Shown here: positions 24,320 through 35,302 of the stretch, piece after piece
Layout of the letters: the number at the start of each line of letters is the position of its first letter
Numbering within the stretch: position 1 is the stretch's first letter
Source: Cercis canadensis
Taxonomy: Eukaryota > Streptophyta > Magnoliopsida > Fabales > Fabaceae
Assembly: GCA_003255065.1 (NCBI GenBank)
Contig: QAOA01008053.1
Location: 696,514 to 760,513 of the forward strand
Length of the DNA: 64,000 nucleotides
Direction of reading: 5' to 3'
Translations under genes and position numbers: made by a program
Notes under the pieces: model-generated
Database searches by the model: none
What the model saw: only the letters and a program-made list of their open reading frames with translations
Told to the model about the DNA's origin: nothing

Positions 24320-24738
24320 TAGGCATCAAATACCCTTAATGTTATATGGTTATTCTATTTATATTTGAACATGATAAACACATATATTAACAAATCAATC
24401 ACATAATATTAAAGAGTATTTTGATAATTTCTCATTTTGACAAGCACCTACTTAACTTGTTTTCAGTCTAACTGAAATTCTACTTTACAATTAAACTTTT
24501 TATATTTATCAATTCTTAGGCTACCTAANTAGGCATCAGATACCCTTAATGTTATATGATTATTCTATTTATATTTGAACATGATAAACACATATATTAA
24601 CAAATCAATCACATAATATTAAAGAGTATTTTGATAATTTATCATTTTGACAAGCACCTACTTAACTTGTTTTCAGTCTAACTCAAATTCTACTTTACAA
24701 TTAAACTTTTTATATTTATCAATTCTTAGGCTACCTAA
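24320..24738 (+). repeat. 209 bp direct duplication meeting at an N (assembly join)
   Basis: 24320-24528 and 24530-24738 are the same 209 bases with only a few differences, and they meet exactly at the single N (24529). This is what two overlapping contig ends look like when they are placed side by side instead of merged. Confidence 0.9.
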
Positions 24739-25915
24739 GGGCGGTCTGTGATTGTGTAATACTGAAATCGTCTTCAAAGCTTATGAATTATATGTTCAAA
24801 CACATAGTCATAATCAAAGTACAAAAAATATGAGTTCCCACGTTAATTAAATTGACTAGCAAGGTCAATTGCGAAATGATGTATTGACCCACATTAATTT
24901 CTACATTACATCGATTTATTTGCTTTTGTGAGAAACCATGAACAGGTAAGCGTCTATGAAAGAAGACTTGGAGATGTTAATGGGGGAACGTACCTCAATT
25001 AGCAAGGAATGAACAAATCACATTCATGCATTATGAGGTCAGTTAATTGTTAGTACTTCGTAGTAGTTACGTAGTTATAATTGACGTCGTAACAGACACT
25101 CCAACTCGTTTCTTTTATAAGGTTTTTCTTCATTTGGTACAGTAATTAAATGACAGCTTACTAACCAAACCTTTTGTCATGTTTTCTATGAACTTCTGAG
25201 CTTCATAGAAAAGTCGTAGTAGAACAAGGTTGAAGCAGCTAGGCACGAAGGTTCTAGACCATGATTACATTAATTGCCATTTCCCATTTGTCTTAGAAAA
25301 TGTTCAAAATTTAAACCTAATTTAATATCTATTAGTTTGAAACCGAATAAAAAATTGAAAACAATAAAAATCCTTTATAGAATTAACGTAACCCATATTG
25401 AAATTGGCAATGAAGTGAAGTATCTTGTTCTTCTCTTTTTGTCTTTTTAAAGTATAAATTAAACATTCAATAATCAATATACTTAATTTTTATCTATTAT
25501 AGATCTTGCAAAAGATTTTAGTAGAATGTTCTGCCTACCAACTTTAACTTTTCTTCAATAGGGTACAACCACCCAAAGCTCAATACTATATATTAGTATT
25601 ACATTAAATAACAGATTTTTGTGTTTCAAGCCATATGTTAAACTGCTATAGATGTCAACTTCCCAGAAATTGGCCATGGACGGCGAAATAGAACCTTATA
25701 GTATTCATTCTTATTTGTTAAGAAAATACTTAGAAGAAGGGTATGCCAGATGTCGAGCTGAGTCAATGGTTGGTGGTGGATATTGACTTAACAGGCAAGA
25801 ATTTGCTGATCAAAAGCTCATAAAAAATTGGAGATTTCTAGTACTATCCAAATTAATAAACTGCGTTCTATTTTCTCTTCTAGTTATTATAAATTAATTG
25901 TTGCATTGTCCCAAT

Positions 25916-26207
25916 TGTTAAATATAAAATCATTCACGAGTCTTCACTTAACAGCTTATATTTTTGGGTTAAATCGGTTATTTGACATGTTATCAAAACT
26001 TTTTTGACCAAATGGTCAAGAGATCAAATCCTTATGTCTTCTCTTTTTAAATTAAATTGAAATTTCAGCACATGATATAAGTGAGTATGTGTTTTATCCG
26101 AGTTTTAAGCCCAAAAAATTTTCGTGTGCGGAGGCATGTTAGATATAAAATTATTCATAGACATTTACCTAACAACTTAAGTTTTTAGGTTGAATCGATT
26201 CTTGACA
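25916..26207 (+). mobile_element. TRIM-like miniature LTR element with 5 bp target duplication
   Basis: Two direct terminal repeats of about 72 bases (25916-25987 and 26137-26207) both begin TGTTA(A/G)ATATAAAAT and end TTGACA, that is TG...CA. Right after the first is TGTTATCAAAAC, a degraded match to the initiator-tRNA primer-binding word TGGTATCAGAGC. A purine tract precedes the second repeat. The flanks are CCAAT at 25911-25915 and CCAAT at 26208-26212, a perfect 5-base duplication. At 292 bases with no coding capacity it fits a terminal-repeat retrotransposon in miniature. Terminal repeats are about 80-85% alike, so it is old but structurally whole. Confidence 0.75.
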
Positions 26208-26519
26208 CCAATCATTATATACAAATCTTTAGTTGCTAGGTAGGAGTGGGAAAACAGAAAGAAATAACATATTGGTATTTTGAAAAGAGTAAAGTTAAAC
26301 ATACATTGGCATACATGCTTGTTTGCCAAGCTTTTAGATACCTTATAAGCACTTATTTGAACATAAAAGTTTCTTTCCTTTTTTTTTTTGTGATTTTGTT
26401 GCTGCTTGATTTATTTATAGAACTGCTTTTGATGACAACATAATCTAGCTTTATTGGTAGATGAGAAGCATATATTTAGAACCTTTTCTATAAGCAAAGT
26501 GCTGATTTGATTATTGTAT

Positions 26520-26600
26520 GACTTTTTTTTGTAATACATCAAGAGGCCAAAGGCCTCAGACCCAACCAATGGGGCAAAGCCACAATGGCTATTATATAAT
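26520..26600 (-). mobile_element. Possible LINE or other poly-A retroelement 3' tail
   Basis: The minus strand reads GGTCTGAGGCCTTTGGCCTC followed by TTGATGTATTAC and a run of eight A. This is a GC-rich word ending in an A tract in AT-rich surroundings, like a retroposed 3' end. No coding part is attached. Confidence 0.25.
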
Positions 26601-27399
26601 ACATTGAATGTCAAGGAGGTTTATATAGAATGATAATGGTGGGTTTCTCAAAGTTTTGGAAATAAAATAAAAGTTTGTGTAATATCTACATTTGCTGGAG
26701 ATTGAAATAATCTACTCTAATTCATACTTTAAAAAACCATATGATAATGTAATAGCATTTAAACCCACATTTTTTTGTTGATAAATTCTTAATGCACATC
26801 AGTAACATTCATATTATGTCATTATGTCTTTAAATGAACATTCAGTGATTAAGCACAAAGTATTTCATAATAAAAGTATCGAGTTCAAATTTCATTGTAC
26901 GTAAATGGAAAGGAATTTTGGAAGAGGATGAACGGACTCCTATTGTGTAGCTTTCAGTGGACCAAAATAAAAATTATATGACTCTAATTAAAACAATAAA
27001 AACCAACCTCACAAAACAAATTTAAATTGTATGATATGTGCCAATGTAAGTCAATATAAACTTAAGTATACAGATCATATTACTTTTTTGTTTGCCAAAA
27101 TTCAAATCCAATTTCTTCTTTTTTTTGGTCTTACTTTCAAACCCACTTTGAAGCCTAACCACAACCGAAAAGCAATAGGTAGTTGAAATGGAGTTGGGCC
27201 AAAACTTTGTAATGCATGTAATGAAATTTTATTAGAGGCCCAAACCGAAGAACACAAGTTGCACTTGCACTTGCACTTGCAGCAACAGTTGCAATCTCTG
27301 GTGGAATAGGAAGTAGCAAAAGAATAATCCCTCCCTTGTCTCAATCCAATTGGAGTCGTCATGAATTTACAATCACAAAGAGCAAAACGAGATGAGGAA

Positions 27400-27420
27400 G
27401 ATAAGAGGGACCCCATATAA
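27400..27420 (+). promoter_or_regulatory. Candidate FBPase promoter elements (I-box and TATA-like)
   Basis: GATAAG (27400-27405) is the I-box core common in light-regulated photosynthesis promoters. It is followed by CCATATAA (27413-27420), about 160 bases upstream of the FBPase ATG. This is inferred from position and motif only. Confidence 0.35.
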
Positions 27421-27578
27421 CAGAAATCGTTAATGACCTCACAATCTCTTTTGCCCTCAATGCCATGTAGTCACTACAAGCAAGCAACACCCAAAAAATT
27501 CTAAAAATATCACTAATTCAACAAGAAGAAAAGGGGGAAGAGGGAAGCTTTGAAGCAGAGAAATCAAAGACAACCACC

Positions 27579-29591
27579 ATGGTTGCAATAGCAGCAGCAA
27601 CAGCATCTTCCCAATTGCTTTTCTCAAAAGCTCTTTCTTCCTCTCGTCTCTGCCCCTTCCAACTATGCGTCTTTGAATCAAAATCAGTTCTTTCAAGCTC
27701 AAGTGGCCGGAGAAGGCATGTCGGCGCCGGAGTCCGGTGCATGGCGGTGGCAACAGAGACAAAGAAGAAAAGTGGGTATGAGCTTCAAACTCTAACAAAC
27801 TGGTTGTTGAAGCAAGAGCAAGCAGGGGTGATAGATGCAGAGCTCACTATAGTGCTCTCAAGCATTTCAATTGCGTGTAAGCAGATTGCTTCTTTGGTGC
27901 AAAGAGCTAACATTTCCAACCTCACTGGAGTCCAAGGAGCTGTCAATGTTCAAGGAGAGGACCAGAAAAAACTTGACGTTGTCTCAAACGAGGTTGGTGC
28001 AACCCATGATTCCCCTGTTTCACTTTAGTTTACAACTGCTTCCAAGTGAGAAATTAAATTCTTTTTGCCAGAGTAAAAGAAAAGGGAAAAACTTTTGAAT
28101 TCCCATTTGGGTTTTCTAAACCCCACCATAAATTTTCATCAAGTTCGCGGCTTGTGGCTAAGAGAGTGGTGTGGTATCAAAAATTTTGACGCAAAACGGA
28201 AAAATGAGAAGAAAATTTTCCATAGAGTAAAAAAAAATTCCGTTGCCGGGAATCGAACCCGGGTCTCTCGGGTGAGAGCCGAGTATCCTAACCGACTAGA
28301 CTACAACGGATGTTGTTAATGTTAATATCGTGTATTGATTACTTCTCAGGTTTTCTCAAATTGCTTGAGGTCAAGTGGAAGGACAGGGATTATAGCATCG
28401 GAGGAAGAGGACGTGCCAGTGGCAGTGGAAGAGAGTTATTCTGGGAACTACATTGTGGTTTTTGACCCTCTTGATGGCTCCTCCAACATTGATGCTGCAG
28501 TCTCCACTGGCTCCATTTTTGGCATCTACAGCCCCAATGATGAGTGCCTTGCAGACATTGGTGATGACCCCACAGTAAGTCCACCTCTTCCCTCATTTTC
28601 ATTAATCTACCATTGATTATGGTAAAATACACATTAGGCCCGTGAAATTTAGCTTCTTCTTCAATCGGGTAAGAACCTAAAGAAGTTCATAGTAGTTCTA
28701 AAAATTGGATTGAGAATTATAGTGCCAATGACGTGTGGTTCTAGTGATACTTTCCTTGGTCTTAGGAACCAAGTATTTGATCTCATGGGTTCTATTCCCT
28801 CTATGTACTTTCCTCCTTTTTACTCAGCTCATTACACCTTTTTGTAACCAAAAACAAAAAGAAAAAAAGGATTCTGAACGGTGTATTGATTGTTTTTCAC
28901 CATTTGCAATTTGCAGCTTGGCACAACAGAACAAAGGTGTGTTGTGAATGTATGCCAACCCGGAAGCAACCTACTAGCAGCTGGGTACTGCATGTATTCT
29001 AGCTCAGTAATCTTTGTGATCACACTTGGAAATGGTGTATTTGTATTTACATTGGACCCAATGTATGGTGAATTTGTCTTGACCCAGGAAAACCTCCAAA
29101 TACCTAAAGCAGGGAAAATTTATGCATTCAATGAAGGGAATTATAAGCTGTGGGATGACAAGTTAAAGAAATACATTGATGATCTTAAGGAGCCAGGTCC
29201 TAGTGGCAAGCCTTATTCTGCCAGGTACATTGGTAGTTTGGTTGGTGACTTCCATAGGACACTGCTATATGGTGGCATTTATGGATACCCTAGAGACAAG
29301 AAGAGCAAGAATGGGAAGCTCAGGCTCCTGTATGAGTGTGCACCAATGAGCTTTATAGTAGAACAGGCTGGGGGAAAAGGATCAGATGGTCATCAGAGAA
29401 TACTTGACATTAAACCAGAGGAAGTAAGTATCATTTAAACTTTATATCTCTGAAATTATGCAGTGTTCATGGTAAATACAACAATGTGTATTCTTATTCA
29501 TTTTCACCTTCGTGGACAGATTCATCAGAGGGTTCCTCTGTACATTGGGAGCGTAGAAGAGGTGGAGAAGGTGGAAAAGTATTTAAATTAA
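27579..29591 (+). CDS. Fructose-1,6-bisphosphatase, chloroplast, redox-regulated type
   Basis: Hydrolyses fructose 1,6-bisphosphate to fructose 6-phosphate in the Calvin cycle, in the stroma. Exons are 27579-27992, 28350-28574, 28917-29423 and 29520-29591, giving 405 aa. Residues 1 to about 54 are a Ser/Ala/Arg-rich transit peptide. Active-site words are FDPLDGSSNIDAA (Asp177, Asp180), ARYIGSLVGDFHRTLLYGG, GIYGYPRD and GGKGSDGHQR. The chloroplast-only regulatory loop is present with Cys204, Cys221 and Cys226 (DEC..., RCVVNVC), equivalent to the thioredoxin-f cysteines of the pea enzyme. This separates it from the cytosolic isozyme and from the redox-insensitive plastid one. The loop is about three residues shorter than I recall for pea. 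An antisense tRNA-Glu gene sits in intron 1. Neighbour PAR1 matches Arabidopsis order as recalled. Confidence 0.96.
28229..28237 (-). terminator. Pol III terminator of tRNA-Glu
   Basis: An uninterrupted run of nine T on the minus strand, beginning one base after the tRNA 3' end. Confidence 0.8.
28239..28310 (-). tRNA. tRNA-Glu (anticodon CTC), in FBPase intron 1, antisense
   Basis: A 72-base cloverleaf on the minus strand. The acceptor TCCGTTG pairs with CAACGGA, the D arm contains TAGTCTAGTCGG (A box), the anticodon stem CTCGG/CCGAG holds the loop CTCTCAC with anticodon CTC at 28276-28274, and the T arm contains GGTTCGATTCC (B box). There is no intron. Nine T residues (minus strand, 28237-28229) directly downstream form a strong Pol III terminator. 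All stems pair, so it looks functional. It lies wholly within FBPase intron 1 and is transcribed against the host gene. Confidence 0.97.
28728..28850 (+). mobile_element. Possible decayed SINE in FBPase intron 2
   Basis: GTGGTTCTAGTGATA resembles a Pol III A box, and GGGTTCTATTCCC 60 bases later resembles a B box. This is the layout of a tRNA-derived SINE head. There is no clear tail or target duplication. Confidence 0.3.
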
Positions 29592-30162
29592 TTGATATGT
29601 AAATGAAAAGAAAGTTAACTTGCTTGTGAAAATGATGATCAATTGAAAGTTCTCAAGCAGTACACTGAGTTGTTTTGAAGGAGAAAATCTTGTTCTTCCC
29701 CTTACCATTCTTTGATACTCAAGAAAAAAAAAATTGATTCTAAGGTCTTTAGGTTATTTTGGACAAGAGTTGTTTGTAAGTTTTCATTAGAGATATGTAT
29801 ATGGATTTGAAATCAACGTCGCACCAGCTTATGATAAACATAAAAGAAGTACAAGACCTTGAGTTGAGAAAATATGGTAATCAACTTAAGTTCTTTCGAA
29901 TATATATATATATATACATACTTTCCTCTTTCAAGTGCAAGTTTAGTTGTTTCATGGCAATAGAACCAGGTTACAATCGAACAGTTTTAGACTTCAATAC
30001 TAGGTTTTTAACAACCATGGTTACAATCTAAAGTATCATCCAACTAAAAAAAAATCTAAAGAAAAAGGAGCAAGCTATCTAAAATCGCTTAAAGATTGAC
30101 CATTTTAACTTGCCCTAATCTCCATATAGGTTAAACTTGTATTCTAAGGAATAAATGAATCG
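29592..30162. other. Spacer between convergent FBPase and LisH genes
   Basis: Holds the 3' ends of two converging genes and a short TA repeat near 29900. Nothing else is seen. Confidence 0.6.
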
Positions 30163-32959
30163 TTATCCCAGATCAAGTGCAACTGCAGAGAACCATTCTT
30201 CAGAACTAGAAACATAAGCATTTGTTGCAGCAAGCACAGGTACCAAGTCAGCGTATGTGTAAGACTTCAAATAGTCAGTCTCTTGTACCATTCTCCTGAT
30301 CCAGGGAACACTCAGCGCTTTTTTGCTGTAGACATAACAAAAGGAATTAATAATGTTGGATCTTTATATGAATAAAAGCAAACTTAAAGAAACATTTGAA
30401 GCAGAAGTTTACCAGGGCTTAAGATTGTTATACATTTTGTGACAGATTTCACTGCAGTCAGACAATCTGAGCCTGGCAGAAATTAAAGTATCTCAGTAAG
30501 TTTTGGTTCTTACATAAACTTTATGAAGATACAAAATGAGACTTCATTACCTTGTATATTCATGTCTTTCTCTGACAGCACTTCTGTCATGGTTGATGAT
30601 AACTCAGATATTACTTGATTAGCCTCACATTTATGAGATGACCTGTTTAGACAATGAAAAGGAATATCAGATAAATGAGTTTGATCAATAATAATTAAGA
30701 ACTTAAAGAATTAGACAGAAATAATACCCTGGAGCATTATCATTAGAAGGACTTGATGTTGGATCGCAAGAAAAATCAATACCCTCACAATGAAGATCCA
30801 GATCACTTAACATTTCAGTGAAGGAGAAGTCCATTGCCAACGCATCAAAATTAGGGAAATCAATACCAAATATATCCACTTCCTTTTCAGACTCTGATGT
30901 AGAAACCTCATTATTTGATTTGTCCAAGCTTTCAGGCATATCAGAGCCATCAAAATCCAACCTGCTTCTTACATGGTCCCTCTTACTTACTTTGTCTGTG
31001 TCTGTCTTGAGAGGGGAAATGCAATGACTCCTCTCTATGTATGCCATCTGTTTTGCAGGGCTGACCATAACTCTCTTGGTTGAAATTACAGTGCAGCGAG
31101 TGGGCGTAAGCTCCCGAGAAATATTGATTTTACTGCAATTTGCAGCAAAAGAAATCTCAGGAGGGGATACATATGTATCACTGTGAGAGGAATTTGCCCT
31201 GGGAGGTGTCTTTGGAACTGGTGAGTTGCTTGGAACAGAAAGTGAAGGCTGATTGAATAAGCATTTAGCAACAGTGGATCCTTGAACCTGTGACCCACTG
31301 GGTATACTCTTATCAGGTAATGATTGAATTGCAGAAGACGGCTGAGCAACTACTTGATTATTGATAGCATTCTCTGGTTGTGGCAGTATGTTTGGACCTG
31401 ACAATGAAGAAGCAAATACATGTTTGAGGATTTAATGGGTCACTATCTGCAGATACTTATCAGATGCACAAGGCAAGTGACAACTATACCTTGACTTGGG
31501 AGTTTCCTGGTTGATGATCTACCACGAGACTTCTTTGCAGCTGAAGGGGCATCAACAACTTTAATATCCTTCCTCTTTCTGTCAGATAGGTTTATCATGG
31601 GTGATGAGAAGTTTCCAGTCTCTGTATTGGTGTTGGTAGATGGAAGCAGTGCGTGTGTATTCAATGTGTTTTGCACAGGCGTAGGAACACCTAATAAGAA
31701 AGCAGTGAAGAATATAATAAAGGATCAGTATAAGCCAATCGATGGATTTCAATTGCAACCTAATTTTAAAAAGTTTTGAATATTAGGACAAACTCTAGGA
31801 ATAACCCAGAAAGCAACTGATAGCCATTCTTGACAACATATTATTCCTACTTCCTAGCTTACACATCACATGTCAAAAACAGCACTGACAATCTGTGACT
31901 AAAATGAGAAGCAAACATGATATATAGATTACAGGCTTACACCACAACCAAATCAATAAGAATTATGCAGTCCCCTTGTTTGCAGATATCTAAAAGTCTC
32001 CATCATTCTAATAAGAACCACTACCTAGCAAAAGACACACAAATACAAATTCTGATTTGAGTTAGAACCCATGGATATATAATAAAGAGACCAAATTGAA
32101 CTTATCGAGCACACAAATACTATTTACACAGGATGTTGACCTCCATTAGCACATTTATAGGGCATAATATGCAGAACTAAAACTAATTAAAACAAGAACA
32201 TCTAATCCACACATAGATTTGAGTATCAATTAAAGCAACAAAGAACAATCAGTTAAAAATATGTACTAATGGAACAAAATGACTATTGAAGAAATTGTGA
32301 AGTTAGCTACAAATCAACCAAGATTCTGTACACAGTACACTAAGTTTCCCCAGAAAAATTATCAAACACAAGACATGTATATCCAGAAAAACAACATTGG
32401 GCACATAAGATTGTACCTGGAGGAGATTTGTTACTGATTTTTGGTTGAGGAACAAGTGCAACAGTAGAATTTGTGGCAGGTGCTGCGATATTTGGTGCCG
32501 GGAGATTCCCACTTGCATTGTAAGCACTCATGACATTCTGCATACCCTGCAATAGCATCTGAACCCGATATTTCTCTTGCTCCAAACGGACCCTTTCCTG
32601 ATCCAAAATCACCTTCTGCTCCTTCAAACAGATGTATTCATCCAGCATCGCTCCTAGACTCAACAAAGTCTTGGGTGCCTGAAAAAACCCACAAAATTTC
32701 TCAGATTTCAATCCAAAAACAAGGCCCACATCCTCAGATCTACAGAAAAAGGGCGATGGAATAATAAGCAAATGGGTTTTTGTACCTCGTGCATGGGAGA
32801 ATTGGCAATGAGCGATGAAGCTTCGTTTCTGAAGATGGAGCGAGTTTCGGAGAAATTGTTGTCGCAAAGGTACCTGTCAACGATGAAGGCGATCTGGATT
32901 GGGGTTATCTTCCCCTTTGCGAAATTGTCTGGTTTTCTGGCTTTGGATTGCTTCCCCAT
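30163..32959 (-). CDS. LisH-domain protein of unknown function
   Basis: Seven exons on the minus strand: 32959-32786, 32678-32417, 31690-31490, 31397-30728, 30642-30551, 30472-30413 and 30317-30163, giving 537 aa. Residues about 18-50 are a LisH dimerisation motif (ITPIQIAFIVDRYL, NNFSETRSIF). It is followed by a coiled coil (about 75-100, LKEQKVILDQERVRLEQEKY). Residues 150-210 contain basic clusters (SDRKRKD, AAKKSRGR) that look like nuclear signals. The middle is Ser/Thr/Pro-rich and probably disordered. Acidic motifs (VDIFGIDFPNFDALAMDFSF) precede a conserved-looking C terminus. LisH proteins usually act as oligomeric scaffolds or co-repressor adaptors, so a nuclear role is only an inference. 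Exon 7 uses the acceptor AAAAAG|CG: the earlier TACAG would shift the frame. The 5' leader is GA-rich. Confidence 0.85.
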
Positions 32960-32999
32960 CTCATGCAATTGGGGAAACAGCAATTGAGCTCAGAAAAAT

Positions 33000-35302
33000 T
33001 GAGGTCTCGAAGAAGGGAGAGTGAGAGAGAGAGAGAGAGAGGTTGAATTGAAAGGTATCTGTGTGCTACAATGGAGCGAAGAAGAAGTGAGTTCTTGAAG
33101 GTGAGAAAAAACGCGCGAATTTTTTGAAATTTTTGAAGCCAAGTGCGAAACCCAAATAGTGTGGTCGATGCGCCAAAGGGAGTGGTTTTTTTTTTTTTTT
33201 TTTTTCTTTTCTTAATGGTTTTTGGCGGTAAACCGCTGAAAGAAGATCACAAAATCCACCGTTTTACCGCCGCGGCATAAAATTTCACTTTGTATCAAAA
33301 GTGGCAAAAATCCATTTATTCTCCAAAAGAAAATTTTAAAGATTTACATTGTATCTTATGTTAGGCTTCACTGATCTGGGTAGAATTAGTTAAATGTAAT
33401 AATCCTTTCTATTGAAATAAAAAGTAATTATCATTTTTCGTCAGGTATGGAAGCGGAATAATGCTAAATTGTGCAATAAATATTTCATAATTAGTTAATA
33501 ATATTGTAAATATCCTCACATTTCTAAATTTTCTTGTATTCAATAGGATGAAAAAACTGCAAGATTAATTAATTGGTTTTTGTTAAGTGTTATCATAAAA
33601 CTGTTTATTAAATCCGTTGTCATATTTTAAATCAGTAAATTATGCAAATCAAAACCTTTTTTTTTTTGTTTTTTCAAATAAACACTTTGTGTTTGATGAA
33701 GTGTTCCCATCAAAACCTATAAAGAGATATAGAGAGAGATTGGGGCTAAAAAGTTAGTTTGAAAATGTATTATAGTCGTTGATAGGGTTTGAGAGAGAAG
33801 CTCTCCATTTTCTCTAAAAACTCGTCCACTTCTACAACTTTTCTCTGGCAAGGTCTAACTTCTCTATCGCCTTTAGGTGTGGCTTTTTTCAATAAGTCCA
33901 GCCTTTTTCTTGTTTCTCCTCTTCTCCTTCTTGTAAGGTCTTCATCTCTTTCTCTAATTAGTTTTCTTGTGCTCCCGCACAAATTATTCAATTGTTTGTG
34001 TTTTGGTTTATCATTTCAATAAATTATTCTAATATGTCATCAGTTGTGTTTTACACACTCTCCTTGTTCAAAAGTAAATCTGGTGTTCTATGAGGTTAAT
34101 TCATCAAATTGAACCTCTATTTTTTGTAGATCTCAAAATTTTCATGTCATATTTCATTTGTTCTGTAAAGATAATACTTTAAGTAAATTGACCATTTACT
34201 CTCGTTGTACCACATTTGATATTTTTTCTCCACCGATAAAGATGTTTTGTTGTCGATTGTCATTGGCCTTTGTTTTACCAAGACTTGAAGTCATGTCTTT
34301 ATTCACATTTTAGTACAAGGAGAAAAATGTAGAAATTTACTTTGGGATATTAGCTTTTTGAATTTCAAAAAATATTATATTGAGAGTTTCATATGGTGTT
34401 ATTTGTTATTGTATAAATGAAGTTACATTTCTAATAAAAAAAAGTATTATAGTTGTGTTTCATCAACTTAAATACTTTATTGGGTAATTAAATCCGTGTG
34501 ACCAAGTGACAATCAATTTTACATCTTTTAAATTTGCATTCATCTAACCATCTAAGTTAAGTTCAAATAACAAATATGGTAGGCCTATATAGAAGGTGTA
34601 CTTTTAAGATTACTTAAGAAAAGATTTAATCTTAATATACATAAGTTACCACGAAGATACTCGTATAGTTAAAACAAAAAAATAATAATAAATATGGCTA
34701 ATTATTTAATATCTTGTAATATTGATATCACATACATAACTAAAATATTTAAATGGTATAATTATGTATTTTGTAAGTCCTATATATATATATATTAATT
34801 AAAATAAATGGTGTAAATTATTTTAATTATTAATTTTTCTTGTAGTATTAAATAACTAATCAGTGGATAAAAAGCCAAAGGACAACATTCGTGGATGTTA
34901 TGATTACAGAAGATAGAAAAAAGTGTTATTAGAGGACAGTTGTGGAGATTCTATGATTTAGAATGTCTTTTAACAATGATTTAAAACACATGTATCATAC
35001 TACAATTAATTTAAAAATCTCTTAAAAACTAAAAAATTTTACGTGATGGAACTTACAAACCATATACCAAGAGAAAATGTTATTCAAACTTAAGTTTTAT
35101 AAATGAAATACTTGCATTGTTACAAGTTGAACTTCACAAAAAATTAATTTCCAGCAAAATAAGAACTACTTAATGAGATAGATAGATTGAGAAGTTTAAC
35201 TGATTTATTTTTAAAAGGAAAAATAAATAAATAGTTTTACTCCGACAAACAATAAAAAAATGTGGAAAATCTATCCGCGCCTGTAGAAGTTAGAAGTAGA
35301 AG
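33000..35302. other. Intergenic, divergent promoters of LisH gene and pTAC13
   Basis: The first 100 bases are the LisH gene leader with a GA microsatellite (33020-33041). The remaining 2 kb is AT-rich with a poly-T run at 33188-33205. Short open frames at 33770-34022 occur on both strands and show no family resemblance. Confidence 0.6.

Larger units (their letters stand above)
23160..27399. other. Intergenic region between PAR1 and FBPase
   Basis: About 4 kb without a convincing gene. It contains an N-centred direct duplication (24320-24738), a TRIM-like element (25916-26207), a possible LINE tail (26520-26600) and a decayed tRNA-promoter-like segment near 26850-26930. Confidence 0.6.

Noticed and set aside
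28141-28230. Possible second small RNA next to the intronic tRNA
   Set aside because: No stable fold or Pol III box could be seen apart from the tRNA itself.
27993-28319. Open frames inside FBPase intron 1, including one crossing the tRNA
   Set aside because: They are read-through of exon 1 or translate the tRNA antisense strand. Splice sites and homology place this as intron.
33770-34022. Overlapping open frames on both strands between the LisH gene and pTAC13
   Set aside because: They are low-complexity Leu/Ser or Arg/Lys rich, with no domain and no splice or promoter context.
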